From Terriglobia bacterium (lineage in GTDB: Bacteria; Acidobacteriota; Terriglobia; Bryobacterales; Bryobacteraceae): DNA of 43,391 nucleotides. The stretch covers positions 1 through 43,391 of the forward strand of contig RGPS01000024.1 in the NCBI GenBank assembly GCA_010084195.1, given 5' to 3'. Position numbers and translations under genes: made by a program. Of the stretch, positions 18,858 to 28,031 are shown in pieces. Every line of letters starts with the position of its first letter. Position 1 is the stretch's first letter. Under the pieces are notes generated by a model. It did not search any database and was not told the origin of the DNA. It saw only the letters and a program-made list of their open reading frames with translations.

Positions 18858-18869
18858 CTTCGGATCCAT

Positions 18870-19637
18870 ATGCCAGAATGGAACTTGAAACGCTTTATTG
18901 GGGTAGCGCCACTGCTTTTGCTGGCAGCCTGTGGCAGTTCCCCGCAACCGTCCACGCAAGTTACCGCCAGCCTCCCCGAGGCTCACGTTGATCCGGCAAC
19001 GGCAGGAACCATCAGTGGTCGCATCCTGTTTGAGGGCGAAGCTCCCGTCATGCCTGTGATCGACATGGGCTCCAACCCGCAGTGTGAACGGCAGCACAAA
19101 AGCCCTGTTCGAGCCCAAACTGTGGTCGTAAACACCAACAAGACGCTGCGCAATGTTTATATCCACATAAAAGACGGCCTGGCACCCGCCCATTGGGCAC
19201 CGCCTGCGGAGCCCGCAAAACTCGACCAAAACGGCTGCGTTTACGCGCCGCATGTTCAGGGAATCGTGGAGGGGCAAGCGCTGGAAATCCTCAACAGCGA
19301 CCCCGTAAACCACAATGTCCATGCGGAGAGCCAGAAGAACCCGGCCTGGAATGAATCGCAGGCCCCTCGCGCGGAACACAAGTTCAAGAAATTTGGAAAT
19401 GAGGAGATCCTGTTCCCGTTCACGTGCAGTGTCCACCCGTGGATGCGCGCCTGGATTGGCGTCTCTTCTCATCCCTTTTTTGCGGTTTCGGGCGAAGATG
19501 GAACTTTCCGCATCGAAGGCGTGCCGCCCGGCACCTATGTTATTGAGGCGATCCACGAAAAGCTTGGCCGCAAAGAGGGCAAACTGACTCTGGCACCGAG
19601 TGGAGCCGCATCCATCGAGTTCTCTTATGGCAGCTAA
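18870..19637 (+). CDS. Cupredoxin-like lipoprotein with carboxypeptidase-regulatory-like domain
   Basis: A 255-residue periplasmic lipoprotein (lipobox LAAC, Cys21). The middle part (about 50-200) resembles a cupredoxin: VNHNVHAES supplies His148 or His151, and FTCSVHPWM supplies Cys186, His189 and Met192, the spacing of a type I copper site. The C-terminal part (about 204-255) matches a carboxypeptidase regulatory-like beta-sandwich (GTFRIEGVPPGTYVIEAIHE). It is the first gene of the ctaA-ctaB-SCO-DUF420 operon; its stop lies inside the ctaA start region (11-base overlap). A role in copper delivery or electron transfer to an oxidase is inferred from context. The ATG at 18870 has no strong Shine-Dalgarno sequence. 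Confidence 0.82.
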   Translation: MPEWNLKRFIGVAPLLLLAACGSSPQPSTQVTASLPEAHVDPATAGTISGRILFEGEAPVMPVIDMGSNPQCERQHKSPVRAQTVVVNTNKTLRNVYIHIKDGLAPAHWAPPAEPAKLDQNGCVYAPHVQGIVEGQALEILNSDPVNHNVHAESQKNPAWNESQAPRAEHKFKKFGNEEILFPFTCSVHPWMRAWIGVSSHPFFAVSGEDGTFRIEGVPPGTYVIEAIHEKLGRKEGKLTLAPSGAASIEFSYGS

Positions 19638-20532
19638 TAACGTCTACAGGCGTGGCCTGCACCAGTGGTCCATCCTGCTTGCAGTTTGTACTCTGTTTTT
19701 GGTCGTCGCCGGGGGTGTGGTCACCAGCCGGGATGCCGGCCTGAGCGTGCCGGACTGGCCACTTTCCTACGGCAAACTGATGCCTCCCATGGAAGGTGGC
19801 ATTTTTTACGAACATGGCCATCGGATGATCGCGACCATGGTCGGCATATTCACCATCGTTTCAATGGTTTGGCTGTGGACAGCGGAACACCGGAATTGGC
19901 TTCGCAAGCTTGGTGTTGTGGCGCTGCTGGCCGTCATCACCCAAGGTACCTTGGGCGGGCTGACTGTGATTTATTTACTACCGTGGTGGATTTCCACGAT
20001 GCATGCCACGCTGGCGCAGCTGTTTTTCTCGACAACGGTGGCTATCGCTGTGTTTACTTCAAGGTGGTGGCTGGCCGAGCCGGCCATGATGAGTGAAATT
20101 CCGGCCACGCCGATCCGCCGACTTTCGATGCTGGCCCCCATCCTGGTGGTCTGCCAGCTCGCGCTGGGCGCGGCAGCCCGGCACAAGGCGATCGGTTCGA
20201 TCTATCACATCTGCGGCTCGCCCATCGTGTCGGGCGTGATTCTCTGGGTGTGCTTGAGAATCTCCGTACACTACTCAGGCAACCACGAATTGCGGCGGAC
20301 GGCACTGACCCTGACCACCATCACGTTTACCCAGGTCTTCCTCGGCATTGCGGCCTTCATGACGCGAATTGCCTACGCAGATGCGGTGCAGCCCATGCCC
20401 ATCATGGTGACCTTTACCGTGCTCCACGTGGCAGTCGGAGCCCTGACTCTGGCTTCCAGCGTGGCGCTCGCTATCATTGTTCAACGCAACCTGGTTCATC
20501 GCAACCTGACCCTCGAAGTTGCGTCCGCCTGA
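19627..20532 (+). CDS. ctaA: CtaA/COX15-type haem A synthase
   Basis: This membrane protein converts haem O to haem A for cytochrome c oxidase. It has 301 residues and about eight membrane segments in two four-helix halves. The family hallmarks are the early VVTSRDAGLSVPDWPLSYG segment, FYEHGHRMIA (His63/His65), STMHATLAQ, GSIYHICGS and VLHVAVGAL, which supply the four haem-ligand histidines. The ATG at 19627 begins MAANNVYRRGLHQW; the frame is open 9 codons further up but inside the cupredoxin gene. It overlaps the cupredoxin gene by 11 bases and is followed after 1 base by ctaB. The paired cysteines of the Bacillus enzyme's first outer loop are not seen. Confidence 0.93.
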   Translation: MAANNVYRRGLHQWSILLAVCTLFLVVAGGVVTSRDAGLSVPDWPLSYGKLMPPMEGGIFYEHGHRMIATMVGIFTIVSMVWLWTAEHRNWLRKLGVVALLAVITQGTLGGLTVIYLLPWWISTMHATLAQLFFSTTVAIAVFTSRWWLAEPAMMSEIPATPIRRLSMLAPILVVCQLALGAAARHKAIGSIYHICGSPIVSGVILWVCLRISVHYSGNHELRRTALTLTTITFTQVFLGIAAFMTRIAYADAVQPMPIMVTFTVLHVAVGALTLASSVALAIIVQRNLVHRNLTLEVASA

Positions 20533-20533
20533 A

Positions 20534-21397
20534 ATGCGCCACTACTACGAGCTGACAAAACCGCGTATCACCTGGCTCATCCTGATGAGCGTGGGCGTCG
20601 GCTATTACTTCGGGCAAAAGCACCCGTGGAACGGACAGGCAGATTGGATGCTGCTGTTTCACACGATGCTGGGCACGGCCATTATCGCCTCCGGGACGGC
20701 AGCCCTGAATCAGTGGTATGAACGCGAGGCCGATGCGCTGATGCGGCGAACCGCCGGGCGTCCCCTGCCCACAGGACGTATGACCGCGCCGCGTGCCATG
20801 TGGTTCGGCATCGCGCTGGTGCTGCTTGGCTTTCTGGAATTGTGGCTGGGGGTCAACCTGCTGACCGGGGTGCTGGGGCTGCTGACGATGGGCGCATATT
20901 TGTTCATTTATACGCCGCTGAAGCAGAGATCCCACCTGTCGACGGTGATTGGTGCCGCTCCGGGTGCCATTCCGCCCCTGATGGGTTACGCGGCTTCGAG
21001 TGGTGTGCTGAACGCAGAGGCGTGGTCGCTGTTCGCCATCCTGTTCATCTGGCAATTCCCCCATTTTCTGGCAATTGCCTGGATGTACCGCGAAGATTAC
21101 GCGCGGGCGGGCATCCGCATGCTGCCTGTAGTAGAGCCCGATGGCCAATCGACCGCACGCCAGATTGTGCTCTATGCTTCCACGCTGATTCCGGTCAGTA
21201 TCATGCCGGTCCTGCTGGGCATGACGGGCAAGATCTACCTGGTGGGGGCAGTGTTGCTGGGTGGCTGGTTCCTCTACACGGGCGTTCGAGTGGCTTTTGA
21301 TTTGTCGAATATTCGTGCCCGCAAGGTGTTGCTGGTGTCGGTCATTTACTTGCCGCTGATTTACGGTTTGATGGTTTTCGATCCTCCACGTCTATGA
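20534..21397 (+). CDS. ctaB: Protohaem IX farnesyltransferase (haem O synthase)
   Basis: CtaB/CyoE attaches a farnesyl group to haem B, giving haem O, the substrate of CtaA. The 287-residue polytopic UbiA-family protein starts MRHYYELTKPRITWLI and carries the prenyl-diphosphate motif NQWYEREADALMRRT, followed by RPLPTGRM, and the second conserved loop around YTPLKQRSHLSTVIGAAPGA. The ATG at 20534 is one base after the ctaA stop; an in-frame TTG at 20519 is less likely. Its stop overlaps the SCO start (ATGA). Confidence 0.95.
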   Translation: MRHYYELTKPRITWLILMSVGVGYYFGQKHPWNGQADWMLLFHTMLGTAIIASGTAALNQWYEREADALMRRTAGRPLPTGRMTAPRAMWFGIALVLLGFLELWLGVNLLTGVLGLLTMGAYLFIYTPLKQRSHLSTVIGAAPGAIPPLMGYAASSGVLNAEAWSLFAILFIWQFPHFLAIAWMYREDYARAGIRMLPVVEPDGQSTARQIVLYASTLIPVSIMPVLLGMTGKIYLVGAVLLGGWFLYTGVRVAFDLSNIRARKVLLVSVIYLPLIYGLMVFDPPRL

Positions 21398-21957
21398 GGA
21401 AATTTGCTCTCAGAAAATTTACTCTCATTGCGGCCCTCCTTTCACTGGCTGGTTGCAGTTCCGAGAAGCCGCTGCAGATCCTGGGCGACGTGCCCGACTT
21501 TCAGTTGCTCGACCAGGATGGCAAGGACTTCAAAGGTTCTGCTTTGGAGGGCCATGTCTGGGTCGCTGACTTCGTCTTCACCACCTGCCAGGGACCATGT
21601 CCCCGCATGACGTCGCACATGCGGCAGATACAGGATGCGACCGACAAAAGCATCCGGCTGGTGTCGTTCTCAGTAGACCCGGATAACGATACGCCCGCTG
21701 CCCTGAGTGCTTACGCGAAAGGCTTCAGCGCCGATACCTCGCGCTGGCATTTCCTGACGGGAGACAAAGCTTTGCTGAGTTCCCTTGGCAAGGACACGTT
21801 CAAGCTGGGCGGCATTAGCGAAAGCGTGGACCACAGCACCCGGTTTGTGCTGATTGATGGAAAAGGCAGGATTCGGGGCTACTACGGTCTGGCCGATGGC
21901 GGTGTTGTTTCGAAGATCGCCAGAGATGCAGAAGCCCTGCAGAAAGATAAAAGATGA
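21394..21957 (+). CDS. SCO1/SenC-type copper chaperone lipoprotein
   Basis: A 187-residue thioredoxin-fold protein that delivers copper to the CuA site of cytochrome oxidase or acts as a thiol reductase there. It has a lipoprotein signal (LAGC, Cys21). The copper ligands are visible: CQGPC (Cys65, Cys69) and His147 in VDHSTRF. The family segment FSVDPDNDTP is present. It overlaps ctaB (ATGA) and the DUF420 gene by four bases each, so translation is coupled. It acts outside the inner membrane. Confidence 0.94.
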   Translation: MRKFALRKFTLIAALLSLAGCSSEKPLQILGDVPDFQLLDQDGKDFKGSALEGHVWVADFVFTTCQGPCPRMTSHMRQIQDATDKSIRLVSFSVDPDNDTPAALSAYAKGFSADTSRWHFLTGDKALLSSLGKDTFKLGGISESVDHSTRFVLIDGKGRIRGYYGLADGGVVSKIARDAEALQKDKR

Positions 21958-22367
21958 ATTTTTCGATACTACCCACAGTAAATGCGTTTCTGAACGGAAC
22001 GTCAGCGACGCTCCTCGTGATTGCGTACATCATGATCCGGCAGGGGAAACGCGAAGCCCACAAGAAGGCAATGATCGGAGCGTTTTCCACGTCGGTTGTG
22101 TTTCTGATCAGCTACCTGACCTACCACTTCCAGGCGAAAATCACCACGTTTCCGCACGAGGGTGCGCTCAAGACACTGTACCTGACGATTCTGGGAACCC
22201 ACACGATTCTGGCTGTGACGGTGCCGTTTCTGGCAGTGATTTCGATGCGGCGGGGCCTGGCCGGTAAGTTCCCGGCTCACAAAGCGATCTCACGCTGGAC
22301 GTTACCGATTTGGCTGTACGTCTCGGTAACCGGCGTGGTGGTTTACCTGATGCTGTATCACCTCTGA
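21954..22367 (+). CDS. DUF420 membrane protein (CtaM-like)
   Basis: A 137-residue protein with four predicted membrane segments. The DUF420 family includes CtaM of Staphylococcus aureus, needed for a haem A-containing oxidase. Characteristic features are LPTVNAFLNGTSA at the start and the conserved ISYLTYHF and GTHTILA histidines, with HKAISRWTLPIWLYVSVTGVVVY near the end. It closes the oxidase assembly operon; the coxABCD structural genes are not in this window. Its last 10 bases overlap the end of the convergent murJ. Confidence 0.9.
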   Translation: MNFSILPTVNAFLNGTSATLLVIAYIMIRQGKREAHKKAMIGAFSTSVVFLISYLTYHFQAKITTFPHEGALKTLYLTILGTHTILAVTVPFLAVISMRRGLAGKFPAHKAISRWTLPIWLYVSVTGVVVYLMLYHL

Positions 22368-23914
22368 GGCCAGTTTTCACGACCGCAGAGCGCCAGATAC
22401 ACGCCTGCGAAAGGGACCAGCGCGACGCAGGCGGTCAGGATGGGGTGCATGCCGGGCAGGGTGCCTCGAATCACGTAGCCGCTGGCCGCGCCAGCCAGAG
22501 CGGCAGCCCACAAGCGGGCCGAATAGCCCGCCAGCGAGGGGATCGGGCCGAGCTTGTCGGCGAGTGCGCGGCGAAGCAAGACGAACTCCAGCCACCCGCT
22601 GATGCCCGCTGATACTGTTAATCCGGCAACACCCCATTTCGGATCAATGCCCAGGGCGGCAGGAAGCGGGATGGCGCAGAGGTACCCCAGTATGGTCGTC
22701 GCCGTCACCCGCAACACAGCGAACCGGAGCGGTGTCCGGGTGTCTTTCAGCGCGTAGAAAGCGGAAGCGTAGAGCCTGCCGCCAGTAGACGCCAACAAGC
22801 CCACGGCGGACCCGGCCAGAATAGCCCAAACGTAGACAGCGTCCGCCCGGGTGAACTTGCCGCTCTGGTAGATGGCTCCGGCTATGGTGTCACCCAGTAC
22901 CAGAAACGCTGCGGCCGAGGGGATGACAAAGAACGAGATACGCCGCAAACCACTGTGGAGCCTCTTGCGGAGGTGGGCTGACACTTCGTCAGCAGAACCC
23001 GTCGCAGAGGCCATTTCCGGAAGCTCTGAGGCCGAGACCGCCATGCCAAAGAGGCTGACCGGGAGCAGATAGATCGTTTGGGCGTAGGCGAGGCCAGAGA
23101 CTGCGCCATCGGGTAACAGGCTGGCCAGCAGCGAATCGATGTATGCACTCAGCTGGACCACACCGCGGCTCACAAAGACCGGGGCAAAGTTCTTTAACAC
23201 CGTTCGGACGCTGGCGAGACCGAGATCGAAGGCGATTCTGAGGCCGGGTGCCAGCCGGATCACGACGGGAAGCTGGACAAGGAATTGTCCGGCACTCCCG
23301 ACAACGGAAGCCCAGGCAGCGACCACTGCCAGTTCTGCCTGCGTCGCTGCGGAACCGGTAAACACCAGCCCGCCGACGATGGAGGCATTCCAGATCACCG
23401 GAACGCTGTACGAAAGAAAAAAGCGCCGGTGGCTGTTCAGAATGCCCAGGCACCAGGCGGACATGACCAGTAGCCCCGCGCCGGGGAACAGAATCCGAAC
23501 CAACTGCACCGTGAGTTCCCGCTTGTCACCATGGAAACCGGGCGCGATGACGTCGATCAGAACAGGTGCAGCCAGCACGCCCAGCAGAACCAGCACCGAG
23601 GAGACGACGGCCAGGATAGCAAATACAGCCCCGGCGACTCGTCCTGCCTCCTGCTTTTCTCCCCGCGCCAACAGCCCCGCATAGACGGGAATAAATGAAG
23701 CCGAAAGAACCCCTTCGCCGAAGAGATTCTGCAGGAAGTTCGGAATCCGCAGGGCTGCCCGGAAGGCATCTGCCGCCGCCGAATTCCCGAAGTAATGGGC
23801 AAAGACCCGGTCGCGAACCAGCCCGGAGATACGACTGAGGAAGATACCTGCCGCTACGAGGGACGCGCCGCGCGGTCGGCTTTTTGGAGGAGACACCTGC
23901 TCCCAGGATCTCAC
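22358..23914 (-). CDS. murJ: MurJ, lipid II flippase
   Basis: MurJ moves lipid II across the cytoplasmic membrane for peptidoglycan assembly. This is a 518-residue MOP-superfamily protein with about 14 membrane segments. Family signatures include SRISGLVRDRVFAHYFG, AADAFRAALRIPNFLQNLFGEGVLSASFIPVY and GQFLVQLP. The GTG at 23914 gives a normal short N-terminus. The 3' end overlaps the DUF420 gene convergently by 10 bases. No terminator is visible between the two converging genes. Confidence 0.95.
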   Translation of the reverse strand: MRSWEQVSPPKSRPRGASLVAAGIFLSRISGLVRDRVFAHYFGNSAAADAFRAALRIPNFLQNLFGEGVLSASFIPVYAGLLARGEKQEAGRVAGAVFAILAVVSSVLVLLGVLAAPVLIDVIAPGFHGDKRELTVQLVRILFPGAGLLVMSAWCLGILNSHRRFFLSYSVPVIWNASIVGGLVFTGSAATQAELAVVAAWASVVGSAGQFLVQLPVVIRLAPGLRIAFDLGLASVRTVLKNFAPVFVSRGVVQLSAYIDSLLASLLPDGAVSGLAYAQTIYLLPVSLFGMAVSASELPEMASATGSADEVSAHLRKRLHSGLRRISFFVIPSAAAFLVLGDTIAGAIYQSGKFTRADAVYVWAILAGSAVGLLASTGGRLYASAFYALKDTRTPLRFAVLRVTATTILGYLCAIPLPAALGIDPKWGVAGLTVSAGISGWLEFVLLRRALADKLGPIPSLAGYSARLWAAALAGAASGYVIRGTLPGMHPILTACVALVPFAGVYLALCGRENWPQR

Positions 23915-23930
23915 ACGGCACCCGGTGCCA

Positions 23931-24044
23931 TTACTTCAGCGGCTGAAGCTGATCGGCAGGAACCAGGACCTTAATGGAGCGTGCAACGCCCGGCACCCGT
24001 TCCAGGTCCAACGCCGCAGCTTTGATGCCATAACAGCTCCCCAA
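23931..24044 (-). other. Short protein-like open frame between glnA terminator and murJ
   Basis: From a TTG at 24044 a 37-codon frame ends at the TAA 23933-23931 and includes IKAAALDLERVPGVARS and KVLVPADQLQPLK. The composition and codon choice look coding. The frame is actually open back to the TAA of glnA and is in phase with it, across the glnA terminator. It may be the 3' remnant of a lost gene, a small peptide gene just before murJ, or chance. I do not recognise a family. Confidence 0.25.
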
Positions 24045-24050
24045 ACGTGG

Positions 24051-24082
24051 AAAGGCCCCGGGTTCGAACTCCCGGGGCCTTT
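24051..24082 (-). terminator. Terminator hairpin after glnA
   Basis: AAAGGCCCCGGG (24051-24062) pairs perfectly with CCCGGGGCCTTT (24071-24082) around an 8-base loop, starting 28 bases beyond the glnA stop. On the minus strand the stem ends in CCTTTCC, so the U-tract is short and efficiency is uncertain. The loop resembles a tRNA T-loop only by chance. Confidence 0.7.
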
Positions 24083-24110
24083 CGTGAAGCAGTACTAATT
24101 CCCGAGCCGG

Positions 24111-25124
<1,014 letters not shown>

Positions 25125-25403
25125 GGTTTGTTTTGTCACCCGTGAAGGTCAATCTACTGACACCGCTTCGTACCACTGGCCTGTTCCATCCGGATCCATC
25201 AAAAGCTGGAAAGGCGCAATCCCTGGGAAAACTGAAGTCTATCGATATTCCGGGTACCGGGTCCAATCAAATCTTTCAATCCTCTCATTAATAATCCTGG
25301 ATGCGAGGTGAATAGAGAGTAACAAACCTGAAACCGCGCCTGCGACCGCCGACAGGTACTGCGCCCTACAAAAATCAGTATCCAACGACACCGTCGGCGC
25401 GCG

Positions 25404-25691
25404 TTATCGAAATTTTCTATTTGGCTGATTGACGGAATCGATTCGCTCGACGAGATCAGCCACGGCACTTCGGACGGCTCGCCATGGAACGCTGCCGTCC
25501 AGGGTAGCGAGGCGGCCCTGATGGGTATCCGTGAGGTAAGTTTCATCGGGCCAGAACACATGAACACGCGGGAAGCCAGCCTTGAAAAATGCGAAAGCCT
25601 TAGCTGCCATAGGGGGCGACAGCATCCTCCCGAGACCAGCGTACGGAAACGCGGTGGTGCTGGTGGGCCGCCTGCCCGGCTCATTCCTCAT
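25404..25691 (-). pseudogene. Decayed VapC-like PIN toxin
   Basis: The 95-codon frame contains VHVFWPDETYLTD followed directly by HQGRLATLDGSV. In VapC toxins of this type FWPDD..SLL and the final GRLATFDR-like segment are separated by a longer helix region with TDAYLLALA, which is missing here. The N-terminal PIN half, with the first catalytic Asp (LLDVNVLI-like), is also absent or out of frame. Another frame starts with an ATGA overlap on the antitoxin stop (25684), as an intact vapBC pair would. I read this as a toxin gene with internal deletions and frameshifts, hence inactive. The family assignment rests on short motifs. Confidence 0.45.
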
Positions 25692-25845
25692 CTACCAGAT
25701 TGCGGACCATTTCGCTGGTAACGGCTACTGCGCCCGGTGGGCACACAAAGACAGGGATGCCATCCCGCATTTCAACGACAGGCGCGCTCTCAGGGATAAG
25801 GCCACGCCTCGCCACGTCGGCATCAATTTCAAGAGTCGTCCGCAC
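25681..25845 (-). pseudogene. Decayed VapB-like antitoxin
   Basis: From a GTG at 25845 the 54-codon frame reads RTTLEIDADVARRGLIPES and ends PVFVCPPGAVAVTSEMVRNL-DEE. VapB antitoxins of this group begin RTTLDIDDDVL, continue with a helical stretch (AAARELAAREG..VLSELARRGL) and end PVFPVPPGA..VT.E.VR. Here the N-terminal strand is joined directly to ARRGL, so about 20 residues of the ribbon-helix-helix are deleted. It overlaps the toxin remnant, as in a real operon. Confidence 0.5.
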
Positions 25846-25958
25846 GCTGCATGGTAACAGCAGAGATTCATAGCAGCAATGCAGAAGAGGTAAATAAGAG
25901 CAGGCCATCCTGTCCGACTGGCCTCCGCCGCAGTGAATGAAATATCATCCTTTAAGAG

Positions 25959-27821
25959 ATGCACATGAAATTTTCGAAGCTGGCTGGAATTGTATTCACC
26001 GGGATGGTGGTTTGCGGATTAGGGTTGGCGCAGGATTCGCCGGATTCCGTGCTGCGTGGAACGAAGCAGTTCCAGAAGCGCGTGGTGGTTTCCGGCCTGG
26101 ACGGCCCATGGGAAATGACCTGGGGACCGGACAACATGCTCTGGGTCACCGAGCGGGCGGGCAAGCGCGTTACGCGGGTGGACCCCACGAATGGCAGCAA
26201 AAAAGTTGCCGTCACCATCGATGAAGTCTCGGTCCCGGGAGGCCAGGACGGGTTGTTGGGCATGGCGCTGCATCCGGAACTCCTGAAAGGCACCGGTAAT
26301 GATTTTGTTTACGTCGCGTACAGCTATCTGGATGAAGCTAAAGGGGCAGACCCCGCCGTCACCGACCCGAAGAGTCCGTATCGCTTCCTGTACACGAAGG
26401 TTGTGCGGATGACCTACGACGCCGCTTCCGGAACTCTTTCCAAGCCCGTGAACATCCTCACCGGACTCCCGGCCAGCAATGACCACAATGCCGGAAGGCT
26501 GAAGATCGGCCCCGACAAGAAGCTCTACATGACGATTGGCGACCAGGGCAACAACCAGCTGGCGAATTTCTGCATCGCGATTGAAGCCCAGCGCCTGCCC
26601 ACCGCCAAGGAAGTCGCAGATAAGGACTTCGTCGCCTATGTCGGCAAGTCGATCCGCATGAATCTGGACGGGGCGATTCCGCCGGACAATCCAAAGCTCA
26701 ACGGGGTTGTCAGCCATGTCTTCACCTATGGCCATCGCAACCCGCAGGGCCTGGACTTCGGACCGGATGGCACCATCTACTCCTCCGAACACGGCCCCAA
26801 CACGGATGACGAAGTGAATATTCTGAAGGCCGGCGGGAACTACGGCTGGCCTCGCGTTGCCGGCATGAAGGACAACAAAGCCTACGATTTCGCTCGCTGG
26901 AAGGATTCTTCGAAGCCGTGCCCCCAGCTGACCTTCAGCTTCTGGGGTCTGGATCCCGAGGTTCCGCGCGAACCGGAAACCAACTTCAAACAGCCGATGG
27001 TGGACCCGGTTGCGACCATGTTCACGGTGAAGACCGGCTACAACTTCCATGACCCCTTCTGTAAAGACATGGATCTAATTTGCTGGCCCACGGTGGGCAC
27101 TTCGGGGATCGAGTTCTACTCGGGGAAAAATGGCGGAATTCCTGGCTGGGATCGGGTTGTGCTGGTCAGCACGCTGAAGCGCGGATCGATTTACGTGCTG
27201 CCCCTCACTGCAAACGGCAAAGCCGCAGGCAAGTTCTCCCGATACTTCCAGTCAGAGAATCGCTACCGAGACACCGCAGTTAGCCCCGACCGCAAGACGA
27301 TCTACGTTGCCACCGATCCCAGTGGTGTGACGGAAGCCCTGGCTGGTGCCGGTACGGCGACCATGCTGGACGCAGGGGCCATTCTTGCCTTTACCTACAC
27401 GGGCGAAGGGAACGGGGCTACCGCACCTGCCCCCGTTAGCAAAGCGCAGCCGACAGGCCCGGCTCAACCCGCAGTATCAGCAGGCGGGGGAGCTGCGCCG
27501 CAGTTCACAGCAGCTCAGTCCGCTGCCGGGAAAACGGCGTACACCTCAAACTGCGCGGTCTGCCACGGCAACACACTAACCAACGGAACCTTTGGAACGC
27601 CCCTGGCCGGCGAGTACTTCAAATCGCATTGGTCCGGTAAATCTCTCAAGGCGCTCTATGACAAGGCCCAAAAGACGATGCCGCCTTCGTCTCCGAATTC
27701 ACTGTCGGCTGACAGCTACGCGAGTATCGTGGCTTACATCCTGGAAGTGAATGGCGCGAAAGCGGGAACTTCGGCGATGCAGGCGGGCGGCGATGGTCTG
27801 GAAAAAATGACCGTTAAGTAG
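25959..27821 (+). CDS. PQQ-dependent sugar dehydrogenase-like protein fused to cytochrome c
   Basis: A 620-residue secreted protein with a signal peptide (about 1-24, ending LGLA). Residues 30-470 form a six-bladed propeller like soluble PQQ glucose dehydrogenase (GdhB of Acinetobacter): the catalytic His176 in SNDHNAGRL, the Arg in TYGHRNPQGLDF and the SSEHGPNTDDEVN loop are all present. A Pro/Ala linker leads to a C-terminal class I cytochrome c domain with CAVCHG (532-537) and TMPP supplying the axial Met. The fused haem would accept electrons from PQQ directly. ATG 25959 or 25965 is possible; UAAGAG precedes it. It stands alone; no PQQ synthesis genes are nearby. Confidence 0.9.
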   Translation: MHMKFSKLAGIVFTGMVVCGLGLAQDSPDSVLRGTKQFQKRVVVSGLDGPWEMTWGPDNMLWVTERAGKRVTRVDPTNGSKKVAVTIDEVSVPGGQDGLLGMALHPELLKGTGNDFVYVAYSYLDEAKGADPAVTDPKSPYRFLYTKVVRMTYDAASGTLSKPVNILTGLPASNDHNAGRLKIGPDKKLYMTIGDQGNNQLANFCIAIEAQRLPTAKEVADKDFVAYVGKSIRMNLDGAIPPDNPKLNGVVSHVFTYGHRNPQGLDFGPDGTIYSSEHGPNTDDEVNILKAGGNYGWPRVAGMKDNKAYDFARWKDSSKPCPQLTFSFWGLDPEVPREPETNFKQPMVDPVATMFTVKTGYNFHDPFCKDMDLICWPTVGTSGIEFYSGKNGGIPGWDRVVLVSTLKRGSIYVLPLTANGKAAGKFSRYFQSENRYRDTAVSPDRKTIYVATDPSGVTEALAGAGTATMLDAGAILAFTYTGEGNGATAPAPVSKAQPTGPAQPAVSAGGGAAPQFTAAQSAAGKTAYTSNCAVCHGNTLTNGTFGTPLAGEYFKSHWSGKSLKALYDKAQKTMPPSSPNSLSADSYASIVAYILEVNGAKAGTSAMQAGGDGLEKMTVK

Positions 27822-27934
27822 CGCGCTGCCAGTCCGTGCAAGAAGTCCGCCAGCTGTCGCCGAGTACCCCGATTCAAATGTGTGCCCATTGGCGGCCTGC
27901 CGCAGTCCACGGCACTATCCAGGGGTGCTCTTTT

Positions 27935-28025
27935 GGGGCAGCGCGGCCAGCTACCGCGTTTGAGCAGGACTGCTGCGGTACCCAACCGCCGCCCAACTTG
28001 CCAGGCTTGCTTGCCAGGCTGCCCC
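27935..28025. repeat. Folded ~91-base repeat element (REP/MITE-like)
   Basis: Outer arms GGGGCAGC (27935-27942) and GCTGCCCC (28018-28025) are perfect inverted repeats. Inside them TACCGC and GCGGTA pair around a small GCAG-GA-CTGC hairpin. The right part holds a direct repeat CTTGCCAGGCT at 27997-28007 and 28010-28020. It lies between two genes and is non-coding. Parts resemble the element at 31641-31746, suggesting a dispersed family. Confidence 0.6.
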
Positions 28026-28031
28026 ACCTCA

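Larger units (their letters stand above)
25125..25958. other. Gene-poor region with toxin-antitoxin remains
   Basis: Between glnA and the glucose dehydrogenase-like gene I find no intact gene. The minus-strand glnA promoter should lie within 25125-25300 (a weak TTGATT-N17-TATCGA candidate upstream of the gene). The middle holds short inverted arms CGCGCC/GGCGCG (25335-25340 and 25396-25401). The part 25404-25845 holds the two broken toxin-antitoxin genes listed separately. The last 110 bases are the leader of the plus-strand gene. Confidence 0.5.

Noticed and set aside
24051..24082. Possible tRNA T-arm (GGGTTCGAACTCCC)
   Set aside because: The loop is 8 bases rather than 7, the stem is a 12-base perfect hairpin, and no D-arm, anticodon arm or acceptor stem surrounds it. 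It is the terminator of glnA.
25199..25684. A 161-codon minus-strand frame overlapping the toxin remnant
   Set aside because: It is arginine/serine-rich, and the VapC-like motifs are in a different frame. At most its first codons preserve the original toxin start.
26019..27050. A 343-codon minus-strand frame
   Set aside because: Antisense to the PQQ dehydrogenase-like gene, which has clear active-site motifs.
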